A DNA stretch of 64,000 nucleotides from Piscinibacter sp047602365. Its GTDB lineage: Bacteria; Pseudomonadota; Gammaproteobacteria; Burkholderiales; Burkholderiaceae_C. A program made the translations under genes and the position numbers. Under the pieces are notes generated by a model that saw only the letters and a list, made by a program, of their open reading frames with translations, was not told the origin of the DNA and did not search any database. Below, piece by piece: positions 34,597 to 43,147 of this stretch. Position 1 is the stretch's first letter. The number at the start of each line of letters is the position of its first letter. The stretch lies in contig JASGHM010000001.1 of NCBI GenBank assembly GCA_047602365.1, positions 1 to 64,000 on the forward strand, given 5' to 3'.

Positions 34597-35521
34597 AAAG
34601 GATATCTGCGATCAGGTTGAAGAGGACGACGAGGCAGGCGAAGACGAAGGTCACCGCCATGATGACAGGCGTGTCGTTGGCGAGGATCGCGTCGATCAGC
34701 AGCGAGCCGATGCCGGGCACGCGGAAGATCTGCTCGGTGACGATGGCGCCGCCGAACACGGAGGGCATCTGGAGCGCGACCAGCGTCACCACGGGGATGA
34801 GGGCGTTCCTCACCACGTGCTTGATGATGACGATCCGCTCGTCGAGCCCCTTGGCGCGCGCCGTGGTCACGTAGTCGAGGCGGATCACGTCGAGCACGGC
34901 GGAGCGCACGTAGCGGGTGTAGGACGCGGCCTGGAACATGCCGAGCACGGAGATCGGCATGATCGCCTGCTTGACGTTCTCCCAGTACCAGCGCCAGCCG
35001 GTGGCCGCGATGTCGGTGCGGAACACGAAGGGCAGCCAGTCCAGCCAGATCGAGAAGACCAGGATGAACAGGAGGCCGGTGAAGAAGGTCGGCAGCGAGA
35101 AGCCGATGAAGGCGAAGGTGTTGGCGATCTGGTCGAAGATCGAATAGGGCCGGGTGGCGGCGTAGATGCCGATCGGCAGCGCCACCATCAGGGCCAGGAT
35201 CTGCGAGGAGCCGACGACGAAGAGCGTCGCCGGCAGCCGCTGCAGGATCAGGGCGTCGACGTTGATGCGGCTGGCGAAGGAGAAGCCCCAGTCGCCCTGC
35301 AGCATGGCGGTGAGCCAGCGCAGGTAGCGCACGTACAGAGGGTCGTCGATGCCGAACTTCGCCCGGAGCGCGAGACGCACCTCGGGCGGGATGTTCGGGT
35401 TGGTGGCCATCTCTCCGAAAGGATCGCCCGGCGCCAGCGCCAGCACCGTGAAGAGCACGATGCTGATGCCGAGCAGGCTTGGCACGGCGATGATCAGCCG
35501 TCGCAGCAGGTAATTGCCCAT
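34562..35521 (-). CDS. ABC transporter permease, DppB-like
   Basis: 319 residues, intact. MGNYLLRRLIIAVPSLLGISIVLFTVLALAPGDPF in parts is the classic DppB N-terminus. A periplasmic loop with IDDPLYVRYLRWLTAMLQGDWGFS follows, then the EAA-type loop DYVTTARAKGLDERIVIIKHVVRNALIPV and the ending DILYGWLDPRISFS. It lies 41 bases after the binding-protein gene and overlaps its DppC partner. An oligopeptide, nickel or organic-acid importer is possible; the specificity lies in the binding protein. Confidence 0.9.
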   Translation of the reverse strand: MGNYLLRRLIIAVPSLLGISIVLFTVLALAPGDPFGEMATNPNIPPEVRLALRAKFGIDDPLYVRYLRWLTAMLQGDWGFSFASRINVDALILQRLPATLFVVGSSQILALMVALPIGIYAATRPYSIFDQIANTFAFIGFSLPTFFTGLLFILVFSIWLDWLPFVFRTDIAATGWRWYWENVKQAIMPISVLGMFQAASYTRYVRSAVLDVIRLDYVTTARAKGLDERIVIIKHVVRNALIPVVTLVALQMPSVFGGAIVTEQIFRVPGIGSLLIDAILANDTPVIMAVTFVFACLVVLFNLIADILYGWLDPRISFS

Positions 35522-35562
35522 CTATTCCTGGTCCGGTTTAAGGAACTCCAGAGGCGGACGCC

Positions 35563-37350
35563 TCAGGAGCGGAACCAGGCATTGAGCGACCAGAGATCGA
35601 GATCCCAGGCGCTGGGCTGATTGACCAGCGTGTTGCTGCAGGCCGCGACGCGGGTGCGGGCCAGGAGCGGCACGATGATGTTCTCGCTGCAGTAGATGTC
35701 GTTCATGCGGATGAAGAGAGCCGCGCGGCGCACCGGATCGAGCGAGTTCTGCGCCTCCTTGAAGGCGGCGTCGGCCTCCGCGCTGACGAAGCGCGAGATG
35801 TTGCGCCCCTGCCACTTGTTCTCCTTGTTGGCGACCTCCCAGGATACGAGCTGCAGCATGAACCGCTCGGGGTCCGGCTGGAGCATGGTGGTCGTGTACA
35901 TCTCGATGTCGCAGTAGAACTTCGAGTAGGTGTCCGGATTGGCGACGTCGGAGGAGAAGAACACCGAGGCGGTGACCGATTTCAGCTCCAGGTCGATGCC
36001 GGCGCGCTGGGCGGCCTGCTTAATGATCGCCTGCGTCTTCTGGCGCGGGGCGTTGATCGAGGTCTGGTAGACGAATTTCAGCTTCTTGCCGTCCTTCGCC
36101 CGGATGCCGTCGGAGCCGCGCTTCCAGCCGGCCTCCTCCAGGATCGCGTTGGCCTTGTCGACGTTGAACTCGTATTTCATGTTCGGCGAGACGAATTTCG
36201 CCGGGGCGTTGACGAAGTTCGCGGTCGCGGTGCCGCCGCGGCCATAGATGAACTTCTGGATCGATTCGCGGTCGAGCAGCAGGTTGAAGGCCTTGCGCAC
36301 GGCCGGATCGGTCAGCGTCGGGTGCTTCGACTTGACGCTGGAGCGCTCGCCGTCGACCTCGGTCCAGGGGTCGGTGGTGTTGAGCATGATGAATTCGATG
36401 TTGCCGCTCGGATTGGCAACCGCCTTGCCGCGGCCGCCGCGCTCCATGCGGGTGAGGATCTCGTCCTCCACCTGCATGTTCCAGGCGAAATCATACTCGC
36501 CGGTCTGGATGACGGCGCGGGCCGCCGAGACCGCATCGCCGCCGCCCTTCACTTCCAGCGTGTCGAAATGAGGCTGGTTGGCGACGTGGTAGTCGGGGTT
36601 GCGGTCGCCGCGCAGGATGTCGCCCGGCTTGAACTCGACGAACTTGTAGGCGCCCGTGCCGACCGGCTTGAGGTTGGCCGGCGCGTCGCGCGAGGCGGCG
36701 CCCTTGTACTGGGCGAAGACGTGCTTCGGAATGATCATGCCGGCGGCGCCGACGAAGGCGTCGGCCCAGAACGGCGTCGGCTTCGGGAAGGTGACCTTGA
36801 CCGTGAAATTGTCGATCTTCTCGACCTTGATGTCCTTGTAGGAGCCGATGGTCGTGGCGGCGGTGGCCGCGTCGCCGGCATATTCGGCGGTGAACAGCAC
36901 GTCGTCGGCGGTGAAGGGCTGGCCGTCGTGCCACTTGACGCCCTGCTTCAGCTTCCAGGTGACGGTCAGGCCGTCGGCGGTGATGCCGCCGTTCTCCCGG
37001 CTCGGCAGTTCCGCGGCGAGGCAGGGGACGAGATTGCCCTCGAGGTCCCAGCCGGCCAGCGGTTCGTAGAACACGCGCGAGGCTTCCTGGTCCTTGGTGC
37101 CGATGGCGAAATGCGGGTTGAGCAGGGTCGGGGCCTGCCAAAGCAGGATCTTCAGCGGGCCGCCGCCGCCGGCCTTGGTCGGCTTGTAGCCCATCGCGGT
37201 CTGGGCATGGGCGACCCCGGAGAAGGTGAGGAGCTGGGTCGCCGCAGGCGCCGCCAGTCCGACCGCCGCCAGGCGCTGGATGAAGGCGCGGCGCGACATC
37301 GTCCCGTCCTTCACGTCGCTGATCAGGCCGCGCAGTTCTTGCTCGTTCAT
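35563..37350 (-). CDS. Peptide/organic-acid ABC transporter substrate-binding protein (SBP_bac_5)
   Basis: 595 residues from the ATG at 37350, which has GGAGAGTTCC just upstream. Tat-type signal MSRRAFIQRLAAVGLAAPAATQ; cleavage near GVAHAQ. The mature protein has the family pattern: YEPLAGWDLEGNLVPCLAAELPS, WKLKQGVKWHDGQPFTADDVLFT, VGTGAYKFVEFKPGD, DPAVRKAFNLLLDRESIQKFIYG and VNKANAILEEAGW-type repeats (here FNVDKANAILEEAGW). Larger than most DppA proteins. First gene of the three-gene importer, followed by permeases DppB and DppC types. The ligand is not predictable. Confidence 0.88.
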   Translation of the reverse strand: MNEQELRGLISDVKDGTMSRRAFIQRLAAVGLAAPAATQLLTFSGVAHAQTAMGYKPTKAGGGGPLKILLWQAPTLLNPHFAIGTKDQEASRVFYEPLAGWDLEGNLVPCLAAELPSRENGGITADGLTVTWKLKQGVKWHDGQPFTADDVLFTAEYAGDAATAATTIGSYKDIKVEKIDNFTVKVTFPKPTPFWADAFVGAAGMIIPKHVFAQYKGAASRDAPANLKPVGTGAYKFVEFKPGDILRGDRNPDYHVANQPHFDTLEVKGGGDAVSAARAVIQTGEYDFAWNMQVEDEILTRMERGGRGKAVANPSGNIEFIMLNTTDPWTEVDGERSSVKSKHPTLTDPAVRKAFNLLLDRESIQKFIYGRGGTATANFVNAPAKFVSPNMKYEFNVDKANAILEEAGWKRGSDGIRAKDGKKLKFVYQTSINAPRQKTQAIIKQAAQRAGIDLELKSVTASVFFSSDVANPDTYSKFYCDIEMYTTTMLQPDPERFMLQLVSWEVANKENKWQGRNISRFVSAEADAAFKEAQNSLDPVRRAALFIRMNDIYCSENIIVPLLARTRVAACSNTLVNQPSAWDLDLWSLNAWFRS

Positions 37351-37850
37351 GGAACTCTCCTCGTGGACGCGACAAGGCTCATGCAACATGCATGCCGTCC
37401 CCGTCCTCTCGCCGGCGCCCTGCCGGTCTTGGCGATGGAGGCTATCCGAGCCTTGGAACAGCGTTATCCGCTACTTTACGTAGCTGACGCGGAATGAGGC
37501 AGAAATTCCCTGCGGCGGCCGCGCAACTTCGCAGCTGCGAGATGTCGCGCGCCGCCGACGGTGCGACTGTACTCCGGAAGGCGAAGAAATGCTGCATGGC
37601 AGCAAGTAATTCCGCCTAGGATGCACCGCGTGTTTTTGCCATACTAGTCTACCGTCCGGTGACAATATGGACGCAAGAGCGAGAGAGCAGGGAACGTCGT
37701 GGACGCCCGGCGCAAACTCCTGATCCGGCGCGCGAGGGCGCGCGGCGGCCGTTCCGCGCGCCGTCGCGCCGATCGTGCCGCGCTCCGCCTCACCCGGTGG
37801 GCGCGCGTGAGCGCCGCCTGATTCCCTTTTTCCAATCTGCATCGAAGGGC
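37351..37850. other. 500-base divergent promoter region
   Basis: No gene recognised between the binding-protein gene (minus) and the SDR (plus); the open frame upstream of the SDR has no family signal. Symmetric motifs: CTAC-TTTAC-GTAG at 37471-37483, and CCATA...TATGG (37639-37670) nearly concentric with ACCG-TC-CGGT (37651-37660). These could bind a GntR-type or other dimeric regulator for one or both genes. Confidence 0.45.
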
Positions 37851-38612
37851 ATGACCATGGAATTCTCAGGCAAAGTGGCGGTCGTCACCGGCGGAGCCTC
37901 GGGCATCGGCGAGGCGACGACGCGGGCCTTCGCCAGGGCCGGCGCGAAGGTGGCCTTCACCTATATTTCCAGCGCCAGGGAGGCCAGGGCCCTGGAGGCC
38001 GAGATCAGGGCCGCCGGCGGCGAGGCGCTGGCGATCAAGGCCGACCTGACCAGGAAGGCGGATGCGGACGCCGCCTTCGACGCCGTGGTGAAGGCCTTCG
38101 GCACGGTGGACATCGTGTTCACCAATGCCGGCGGCATCCTGCAGCGGGTGAAGAACATCGAGGCGACCGAGGATCTCTGGCAGCGCGTGCTGGCGCTCAA
38201 CGTCACCTCGACCTTCCTGACCTGCCAGGCGGCGATCCGCATCATGGAGCCGAAGAAGTCGGGCGTCATCGTCACCATGTCGTCGCTCGCGGCGATGAAC
38301 GGCGGCGGCCCCGGCGCCTCGCACTACGCGGCCTCGAAGGGCGCGATCGTCACCTATACCCGCGGCCTCGCCAAGGAGCTGGGGCCGAGCGGCATCCGCG
38401 TCAACGGCGTCGCCCCGGGCCTGATCGCGACGCGCTTCCACGAGCAGTTCAACACGCCGGAGGGCCGCAAGGCCGTGGTCGCGCAGACGCCGCTCGGCCG
38501 CGAGGGCACGGCGGAGGACGTCGCCAACCTCGTCCTGTTCCTCGCCTCCGACAAGGCCTCGTTCATCACCGGCGAGACCGTGCAGATCAACGGCGGCACC
38601 GGCATGTTCTGA
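37851..38612 (+). CDS. Short-chain dehydrogenase/reductase
   Basis: 253 residues from ATG 37851 (ATG 37857 is an equally good alternative). Classical SDR: TGGASGIGEATTRAFA cofactor loop, NAGG, MSSLAAMNGGGPGASHYAASKGAIV with the Ser-Tyr-Lys triad (Y-x-x-x-K in YAASK), and the C-terminal GETVQINGGTGMF. Ala/Phe after beta-2 (AFTYISSAREA) suggests NADP preference, as in FabG. Convergent with the Gfo/Idh/MocA gene; substrate unknown. Confidence 0.88.
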   Translation: MTMEFSGKVAVVTGGASGIGEATTRAFARAGAKVAFTYISSAREARALEAEIRAAGGEALAIKADLTRKADADAAFDAVVKAFGTVDIVFTNAGGILQRVKNIEATEDLWQRVLALNVTSTFLTCQAAIRIMEPKKSGVIVTMSSLAAMNGGGPGASHYAASKGAIVTYTRGLAKELGPSGIRVNGVAPGLIATRFHEQFNTPEGRKAVVAQTPLGREGTAEDVANLVLFLASDKASFITGETVQINGGTGMF

Positions 38613-38617
38613 CCGTC

Positions 38618-39637
38618 TCAAGGCGAGGCCGGCCGCCAGCCGGCCTTCGCCAGGATCGCCTCGATCACCTCCTGGCTGCGAAGCGCCTCCGCGCCGGAGA
38701 CGGCGGGGTCGCGCCTCGCCTCGATCGCGTCGAGGAAATCGGTGATCAGGCTGCGGTGCCAGTCGTGCGGGAAGTCCATCGGATTGGCGCCGCCGCCGGT
38801 GGCGCCCTCCTGGGTGACCTTCTCCTCGCGCCCGTCGTGCCAGCGCACGGCGAGATTGCCGCCCGACATCCAGGCCGTGCCGGCGCTGCCCATGATCTCG
38901 ATGCGTTCCTCGCCGCCGGGATAGGCCGCCGTCGTCGCCATGACGACGCCCGGCGCGCCGTTGCCGAGGCGGATGAGCGCAGCGGCGTAGTCCTCCGTCT
39001 CCACCCGGTGGACCGGCGTCGTCACGGCGTCGGCGGCGACCACCTCACGGATGCCGACCAGCGAGCGGAAGAGGTCGAGCGTGTGGATCGCCTGCGTCAT
39101 CAAGACGCCGCCGCCGTCGCGCGCCATGGTGCAGCGGCCCGGCTGGTCGTAATAGGCTTGCGGCCGCCACCAGGGCACGGTCATCCAGGCCGAGGCGATG
39201 GTGCCGAGCGCGCCCTGGTCCATGAGGGCCCGGACGCGCAGGCTCGCCGGGCGGAAGCGGTGCTGCAGCGCGACGCCGAGCCTGAGGTCGGCCCTGGCGA
39301 AGGCCTCGACCAGCCTGGCGCCGCCCGCGACATTGATATCGAGCGGTTTTTCCATCAGCACGTGCTTGCCGGCGGCGGCCGCCCGCGTGCCGAAGGCGAG
39401 GTGGGTGTCGGGCGGGGTGAGCACCCAGACCGCATCGACCTCGGGATCGGCGAAGACCGCATCGAGGTCGGTGCTGGTCGGGAAGGGAAAGCGCGCCGAG
39501 AAGGCCTGGAGCCGTTCCGGGCTGCGCGAGACCGCCGCCCTGACCTCCACGCGATCGGCGAGATCCATGAGGCTCTTCGCGTGCGGCTCCACCGCATTGC
39601 CGAGCCCGATCAGCGCGACCTTCAGCCGCCGTGCCAT
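38618..39637 (-). CDS. Gfo/Idh/MocA-family oxidoreductase
   Basis: 339 residues from the ATG at 39637 (MARRLKVALIGLGNAVEPHAKSL in parts); the longer open frame is preceded by non-conserved sequence. Rossmann domain GLGNAVEPH, then the family's EKP motif (HVLMEKPLDIN) and the C-terminal dehydrogenase domain with GGVLMTQAIHTLDLFRSLVG, in which the catalytic His-x-x-D is kept. Such enzymes oxidise or reduce sugars, inositols or trans-dihydrodiols with NAD(P). It is divergent from the class III CoA-transferase with a palindrome between them. Confidence 0.88.
   Translation of the reverse strand: MARRLKVALIGLGNAVEPHAKSLMDLADRVEVRAAVSRSPERLQAFSARFPFPTSTDLDAVFADPEVDAVWVLTPPDTHLAFGTRAAAAGKHVLMEKPLDINVAGGARLVEAFARADLRLGVALQHRFRPASLRVRALMDQGALGTIASAWMTVPWWRPQAYYDQPGRCTMARDGGGVLMTQAIHTLDLFRSLVGIREVVAADAVTTPVHRVETEDYAAALIRLGNGAPGVVMATTAAYPGGEERIEIMGSAGTAWMSGGNLAVRWHDGREEKVTQEGATGGGANPMDFPHDWHRSLITDFLDAIEARRDPAVSGAEALRSQEVIEAILAKAGWRPASP
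38623..38650. terminator. Hairpin between convergent SDR and oxidoreductase genes
   Basis: GCGAGGCCGGC and GCCGGCCTTCGC pair around CGCCA, inside the last codons of the minus-strand oxidoreductase and just after the SDR stop. There is no T tract, so termination is only possible. Confidence 0.35.
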
Positions 39638-39749
39638 GCCTGCCTCCCGATGTCCGTCTGTTTCACGGCAGGATGCCCCGGACGGCGCGCAGGCTTCAAG
39701 CGGCAGCGACGCGGGGCGGTCATGGCCTCGCATATGCCGTCTTCCTGAT

Positions 39750-39768
39750 GATGAAAGGTCATTTCATC
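39750..39768. promoter_or_regulatory. Palindrome in divergent promoter
   Basis: GATGAAA-GGTCA-TTTCATC has perfect 7-bp arms. It lies between the Gfo/Idh/MocA start (39637, minus) and the class III CoA-transferase start (39868, plus). A likely operator; the regulator is not identified in the neighbourhood. Confidence 0.5.
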
Positions 39769-39867
39769 GAGCGAAATGCCGATTGAAGCCCTCCGGCGAT
39801 TGATCTAGCGTCTCGCCCAAGCGGCAGAGACCGCATGCCACGCACGGCAGCCGGGGAGGGCAGTGCG

Positions 39868-41061
39868 ATGTTCGAAGGCCTGAAGGTCGTCGATTGCGCG
39901 AGCTATATCGCCGCGCCCGTGGCCGCGACCATTCTCGCGGATTTCGGGGCCGACGTCGTCAAGGTCGAGCCGCTGTCGGGCGATCCCTACCGCAGGCTGC
40001 ACGTCACGAAAGGCCAGCCGGAAAGCCCGGTCAACTATCCCTGGCTGCAGGCGAACCGCTCCAAGCGCGGCCTTGCCCTGAAGCTCGGCACGCCCGAGGG
40101 CGACCGCGTCATGCGTCGCCTCGCCGCCGGCGCCGACGTCTTCATCACCAATTATCCGTTTCCCGTGCGACGGCGCCTCGGCATCGACGCGGCGACGCTC
40201 ACCGGCCTCAACGAACGGCTGATCTATGCCTCGTTCTCCGCCTATGGCGAGACCGGCGCGGAGGCCGACAAGCCCGGCTTCGACAGCAACGCCTTCTGGG
40301 CGCGCTCCGGCCTGATGGACCAGGTGCGCGCCGATTCGAGCCTGCCGCCGGCGCGCTCCGTGCCGGGGCTCGGCGACAATCCGAGCGGCGTCGCGCTGTT
40401 CGGCGCCATCGCCGCCGGGCTCTACCAGCGCTGCCAGACGGGAAGGGGCGGCCATGTCTCCTCGCATCTCCTCGCCAACGGCCTCTGGGCCAACAGCTAT
40501 CTGACGCAGGCGCGGCTCGCCGGCGCGACCATTCCCGACCGGCTGCCGCGCGAGGCGGCGCTCAATCCGCTGATGAACCACTACCGCACCCGCGACAATC
40601 GCTGGCTGCTCTTGTCGCTGCTGAACGGCGACGACCAGTGGCCGGTGCTGGCCGAGCGCCTCGGCCGGGCCGATCTCATCGACAATCCGGATTTCGCAAC
40701 CGGGCCGGCGCGCGCGGCCCATGCGCGGGCGCTGATCGACATTCTGGACGGGGTGATCGGCGCGAAGACGCTCGCCGAATGGCGGGCCGCGCTCGACGGC
40801 CACGGCCTGACCTTCGGCTTCGTGGCGAGCGCCGAAGACATGCTGGGCGATCCGCAGATGCGGGTGAGCGGGGCGCTGACCCCGTTCGCGGACCTCGCCA
40901 TGGAAACGGTCAGCAGCCCGTTCTGGGTCGAGGGCTCGCCGAAGCGGCCGCCCCGCCGGGCGCCGGATCTCGGCGAGCACAGTGTCGATGTCTTGCGCGA
41001 TCTCGGCCTGTCGGAGGCCGAGATCGCCGATCTCAGGGCCGGCGGCTTCGTGGCCGGCTGA
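39868..41061 (+). CDS. Class III CoA-transferase (CaiB/BaiF family)
   Basis: 397 residues from ATG 39868 (GGGAGGG ribosome site upstream). Family features: LKVVDCASYIAAPVAATILADFGADVVKVEPLSGDP in parts, then NRSKRGLALKL and the Asp-containing segment GFDSNAFWARSGLM, where the catalytic aspartate of formyl-CoA transferases sits. GLYQRCQTGRGGHVSSHLLA and a closing APDLGEHSVDVLRDLGLSEAEIADLR follow. It moves CoA between carboxylic acids. Convergent with gabT. The partner acid is unknown. Confidence 0.9.
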   Translation: MFEGLKVVDCASYIAAPVAATILADFGADVVKVEPLSGDPYRRLHVTKGQPESPVNYPWLQANRSKRGLALKLGTPEGDRVMRRLAAGADVFITNYPFPVRRRLGIDAATLTGLNERLIYASFSAYGETGAEADKPGFDSNAFWARSGLMDQVRADSSLPPARSVPGLGDNPSGVALFGAIAAGLYQRCQTGRGGHVSSHLLANGLWANSYLTQARLAGATIPDRLPREAALNPLMNHYRTRDNRWLLLSLLNGDDQWPVLAERLGRADLIDNPDFATGPARAAHARALIDILDGVIGAKTLAEWRAALDGHGLTFGFVASAEDMLGDPQMRVSGALTPFADLAMETVSSPFWVEGSPKRPPRRAPDLGEHSVDVLRDLGLSEAEIADLRAGGFVAG

Positions 41062-41065
41062 TGGT

Positions 41066-42349
41066 TCAGCCCACCACCGCGGCGAGCGAGGCCTCGAGAA
41101 TGTCCATGCCCTTCTTCGCCTGCTCCTCGGGGATGGTGAGGGGCGCGAGAATGCGCACGACATTGGCGTCGGGGCCGCAGGTCAGGAGGATCAGGCCGTT
41201 CTCCTCGGCCTTGGCGACGAGCCTGGAGGTCAGCGCCGCGTCCGGCTCGCGGGTCTCGCGGTCCTTGACGAGCTCGAAGGCCACCATGGCGCCGAGGCCG
41301 CGGACGTCGCCGATGCAGGTGAAGGTGTTGCGCTTGGCCATGTCCTTCAGGCGCTGCTGCATCATGTCGCCGATCTTCGCGGCGCGGGCGCAGAGGTCTT
41401 CCTTCTCGATGACGTCGAGCACGGCGTGAGCAGCGGCGACCGCCACCGGCGAGCCGGCATAGGTGCCGCCGAGGCCGCCGGCCTGCGCCGAATCCATCAC
41501 GTCGGCACGGCCGGTGACGGCGGAGAGCGGGAAGCCGCCGCCGAGGCCCTTGGCCATGGTGACGATGTCGGCGACGACGCCGGCATGCTCCGAGGCGAAC
41601 ATCCTGCCGGTGCGGGCGATGCCGGTCTGGATCTCGTCGACGATCAGCAGGATGCCGTGCTGGTCGCAGACCGCGCGCAGTTCCTTCAGGAAGTCGAACG
41701 GGGCGACGTAGAAGCCGCCTTCACCCTGGACAGGCTCGACGATGATGGCGGCGACCTGCGCCGGATCGACGTCGGAGGCGAAGAGCTGCTTCAGGTTCGC
41801 CATGGCGGCAGCGGTGTCGACGCCGTGATAGGTCTTGGGGAAGGCGACGTGGAACACGCCGGCCGGCATCGGGCCGAAGCCCTTCTTGTAGGGCGAGACC
41901 TTGCCGGTGAGCGCCATGCCCATCATCGTGCGGCCGTGGAAGGCGCCGGCGAAGGCGACGACCGCCGAGCGGCCGGTGAAGTGGCGGGCGGCCTTGACGG
42001 CGTTCTCCACCGCCTCGACGCCGGTGGTGACCAGCAGCGTCTTCTTGGCGTGGTCGCCGGGGGCGAGCTTGTTGAGGCGCTCGGCGAGCGCGATGTAGCT
42101 CTCGTAAGGGGCGACGTTGAAGCTCGTGTGGGTGAAGGCCTCCAGCTGCTCCTTCACCGCCGCCATGACGGCGGGGTGGCGGTGGCCGGTGTTGACCACG
42201 GCGATGCCGGCGGCGAAATCGATATATTCCTTGCCGTCCGCATCCCACAGCGTGGCGTTCTCGGCGCGCGTCGCGTAGATGCCCTTGGTGGCGATGCCGC
42301 GCGGAACGGCTGCCTGCTGGCGGTTGGCGAGTTCGGTATTGCTGGCCAT
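41066..42349 (-). CDS. gabT: 4-aminobutyrate aminotransferase
   Basis: 427 residues, fold-type I class III aminotransferase. DFAAGIAVVNTGHRHP, FAGAFHGRTMMGMALTGKVSPYK, EPVQGEGGF, VDEIQTGIARTGRMFASEH (Asp238) and PLP Lys267 in TMAKGLGGGFPLSAVTG are all present, as in GabT. It transfers the amino group of GABA to 2-oxoglutarate, giving succinate semialdehyde. It is divergent from an XRE-cupin regulator and close to an aldehyde dehydrogenase that could oxidise the product (that enzyme is not a clear GabD). Other omega-amino acids such as putrescine-derived compounds are possible substrates. Confidence 0.9.
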   Translation of the reverse strand: MASNTELANRQQAAVPRGIATKGIYATRAENATLWDADGKEYIDFAAGIAVVNTGHRHPAVMAAVKEQLEAFTHTSFNVAPYESYIALAERLNKLAPGDHAKKTLLVTTGVEAVENAVKAARHFTGRSAVVAFAGAFHGRTMMGMALTGKVSPYKKGFGPMPAGVFHVAFPKTYHGVDTAAAMANLKQLFASDVDPAQVAAIIVEPVQGEGGFYVAPFDFLKELRAVCDQHGILLIVDEIQTGIARTGRMFASEHAGVVADIVTMAKGLGGGFPLSAVTGRADVMDSAQAGGLGGTYAGSPVAVAAAHAVLDVIEKEDLCARAAKIGDMMQQRLKDMAKRNTFTCIGDVRGLGAMVAFELVKDRETREPDAALTSRLVAKAEENGLILLTCGPDANVVRILAPLTIPEEQAKKGMDILEASLAAVVG

Positions 42350-42397
42350 GGCGGGTTCCTTCGCAAAAGAATGGACGGTGCCATGATCGATAGCGCT

Positions 42398-42415
42398 TGC
42401 TCAAAATATCGAGCA
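42398..42415. promoter_or_regulatory. Inverted repeat in gabT/regulator gap
   Basis: TGCTC-AAAATATC-GAGCA lies between the divergent gabT (start 42349) and XRE-cupin regulator (start 42480) genes. Its A+T-rich centre and position fit an operator for the XRE-type regulator. Confidence 0.4.
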
Positions 42416-42479
42416 GAGAGAAAATCGCACGGCAACCATGTCGTGATGGTCCCTCCGGGGCCGCTGGAGAGGTGAGGGT

Positions 42480-43055
42480 ATGGATTTCGACGTCGGAGCG
42501 AGACTGCGGGAACTCAGGGCCGCGGCCAAGCTGTCGCAGCGCGAACTCGCCTCGCGCGCCAATGTGCCGCATGGCCTGATCGCCACCGTCGAGCAGAACA
42601 AGTCCAGCCCCTCGGTCGCCTCGCTGCGCAAGATCCTCGACGGGCTCGGCGTCAGCTTCGTCGACTTCTTCTCCGCCGATTCCGCCGCCGCCGAGCAGAT
42701 GTTCTTCGGCGCCGACGACCTGATCGACCTGACCTCGGTGCTCACCGGATCGATGGAAAGCCGGCGCGGCAGCATGAATTTCCGCCAGGTGGGCGATGCC
42801 CGCGCCCACAACCTGCAGATCCTGCACGAGCGTTACGAGCCCGGCGCCGATACCGGCGAGGCGATGCTCGCCCACGCCTCGCGGGAGGGCGGCGTGGTCA
42901 TCTCCGGCGAGCTGGAAGTGACCGTCGGCCAGGCCGTGCGCATGCTGAAGGCGGGCGAGGCCTATCTCTTCGACAGCCAGATCCCGCATCGCTTCCGCAA
43001 TGTCGGGGACGAGCCATGCATCGTCGTGAGTGCCTGCACACCGCCATATCTGTGA
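42480..43055 (+). CDS. XRE-cupin transcriptional regulator (PuuR-like)
   Basis: 191 residues. The N-terminal Cro/CI-type helix-turn-helix is RLRELRAAAKLSQRELASRANVPHGLIATVEQNKSSPSVASLRKILDGLG in parts (residues about 5-60). The C-terminal cupin contains HERYEPGADTGEAMLAH, GGVVISGELEVTVG, LKAGEAYLFDSQIPHRFRNVGDEPCIVVSACTPPYL. This layout is that of PuuR and related regulators of polyamine/GABA catabolism, which agrees with the divergent gabT. It probably represses gabT until a ligand binds the cupin. Confidence 0.9.
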   Translation: MDFDVGARLRELRAAAKLSQRELASRANVPHGLIATVEQNKSSPSVASLRKILDGLGVSFVDFFSADSAAAEQMFFGADDLIDLTSVLTGSMESRRGSMNFRQVGDARAHNLQILHERYEPGADTGEAMLAHASREGGVVISGELEVTVGQAVRMLKAGEAYLFDSQIPHRFRNVGDEPCIVVSACTPPYL

Positions 43056-43118
43056 GGATATGACCCCTCGCGGGTGGCGGCCCTTGACGGTGCCGGCGCG
43101 GATGGAATTTTGAGCGAC

Positions 43119-43131
43119 CCAGTCAGACTGG
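43119..43131. promoter_or_regulatory. Palindrome before the aldehyde dehydrogenase gene
   Basis: CCAGTC-A-GACTGG is a perfect 6-bp inverted repeat, 16 bases before the start at 43148. TTGACG at 43084 could be a -35 element upstream. Possible operator. Confidence 0.35.
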
Positions 43132-43147
43132 CAGAGGAACCGGACCG

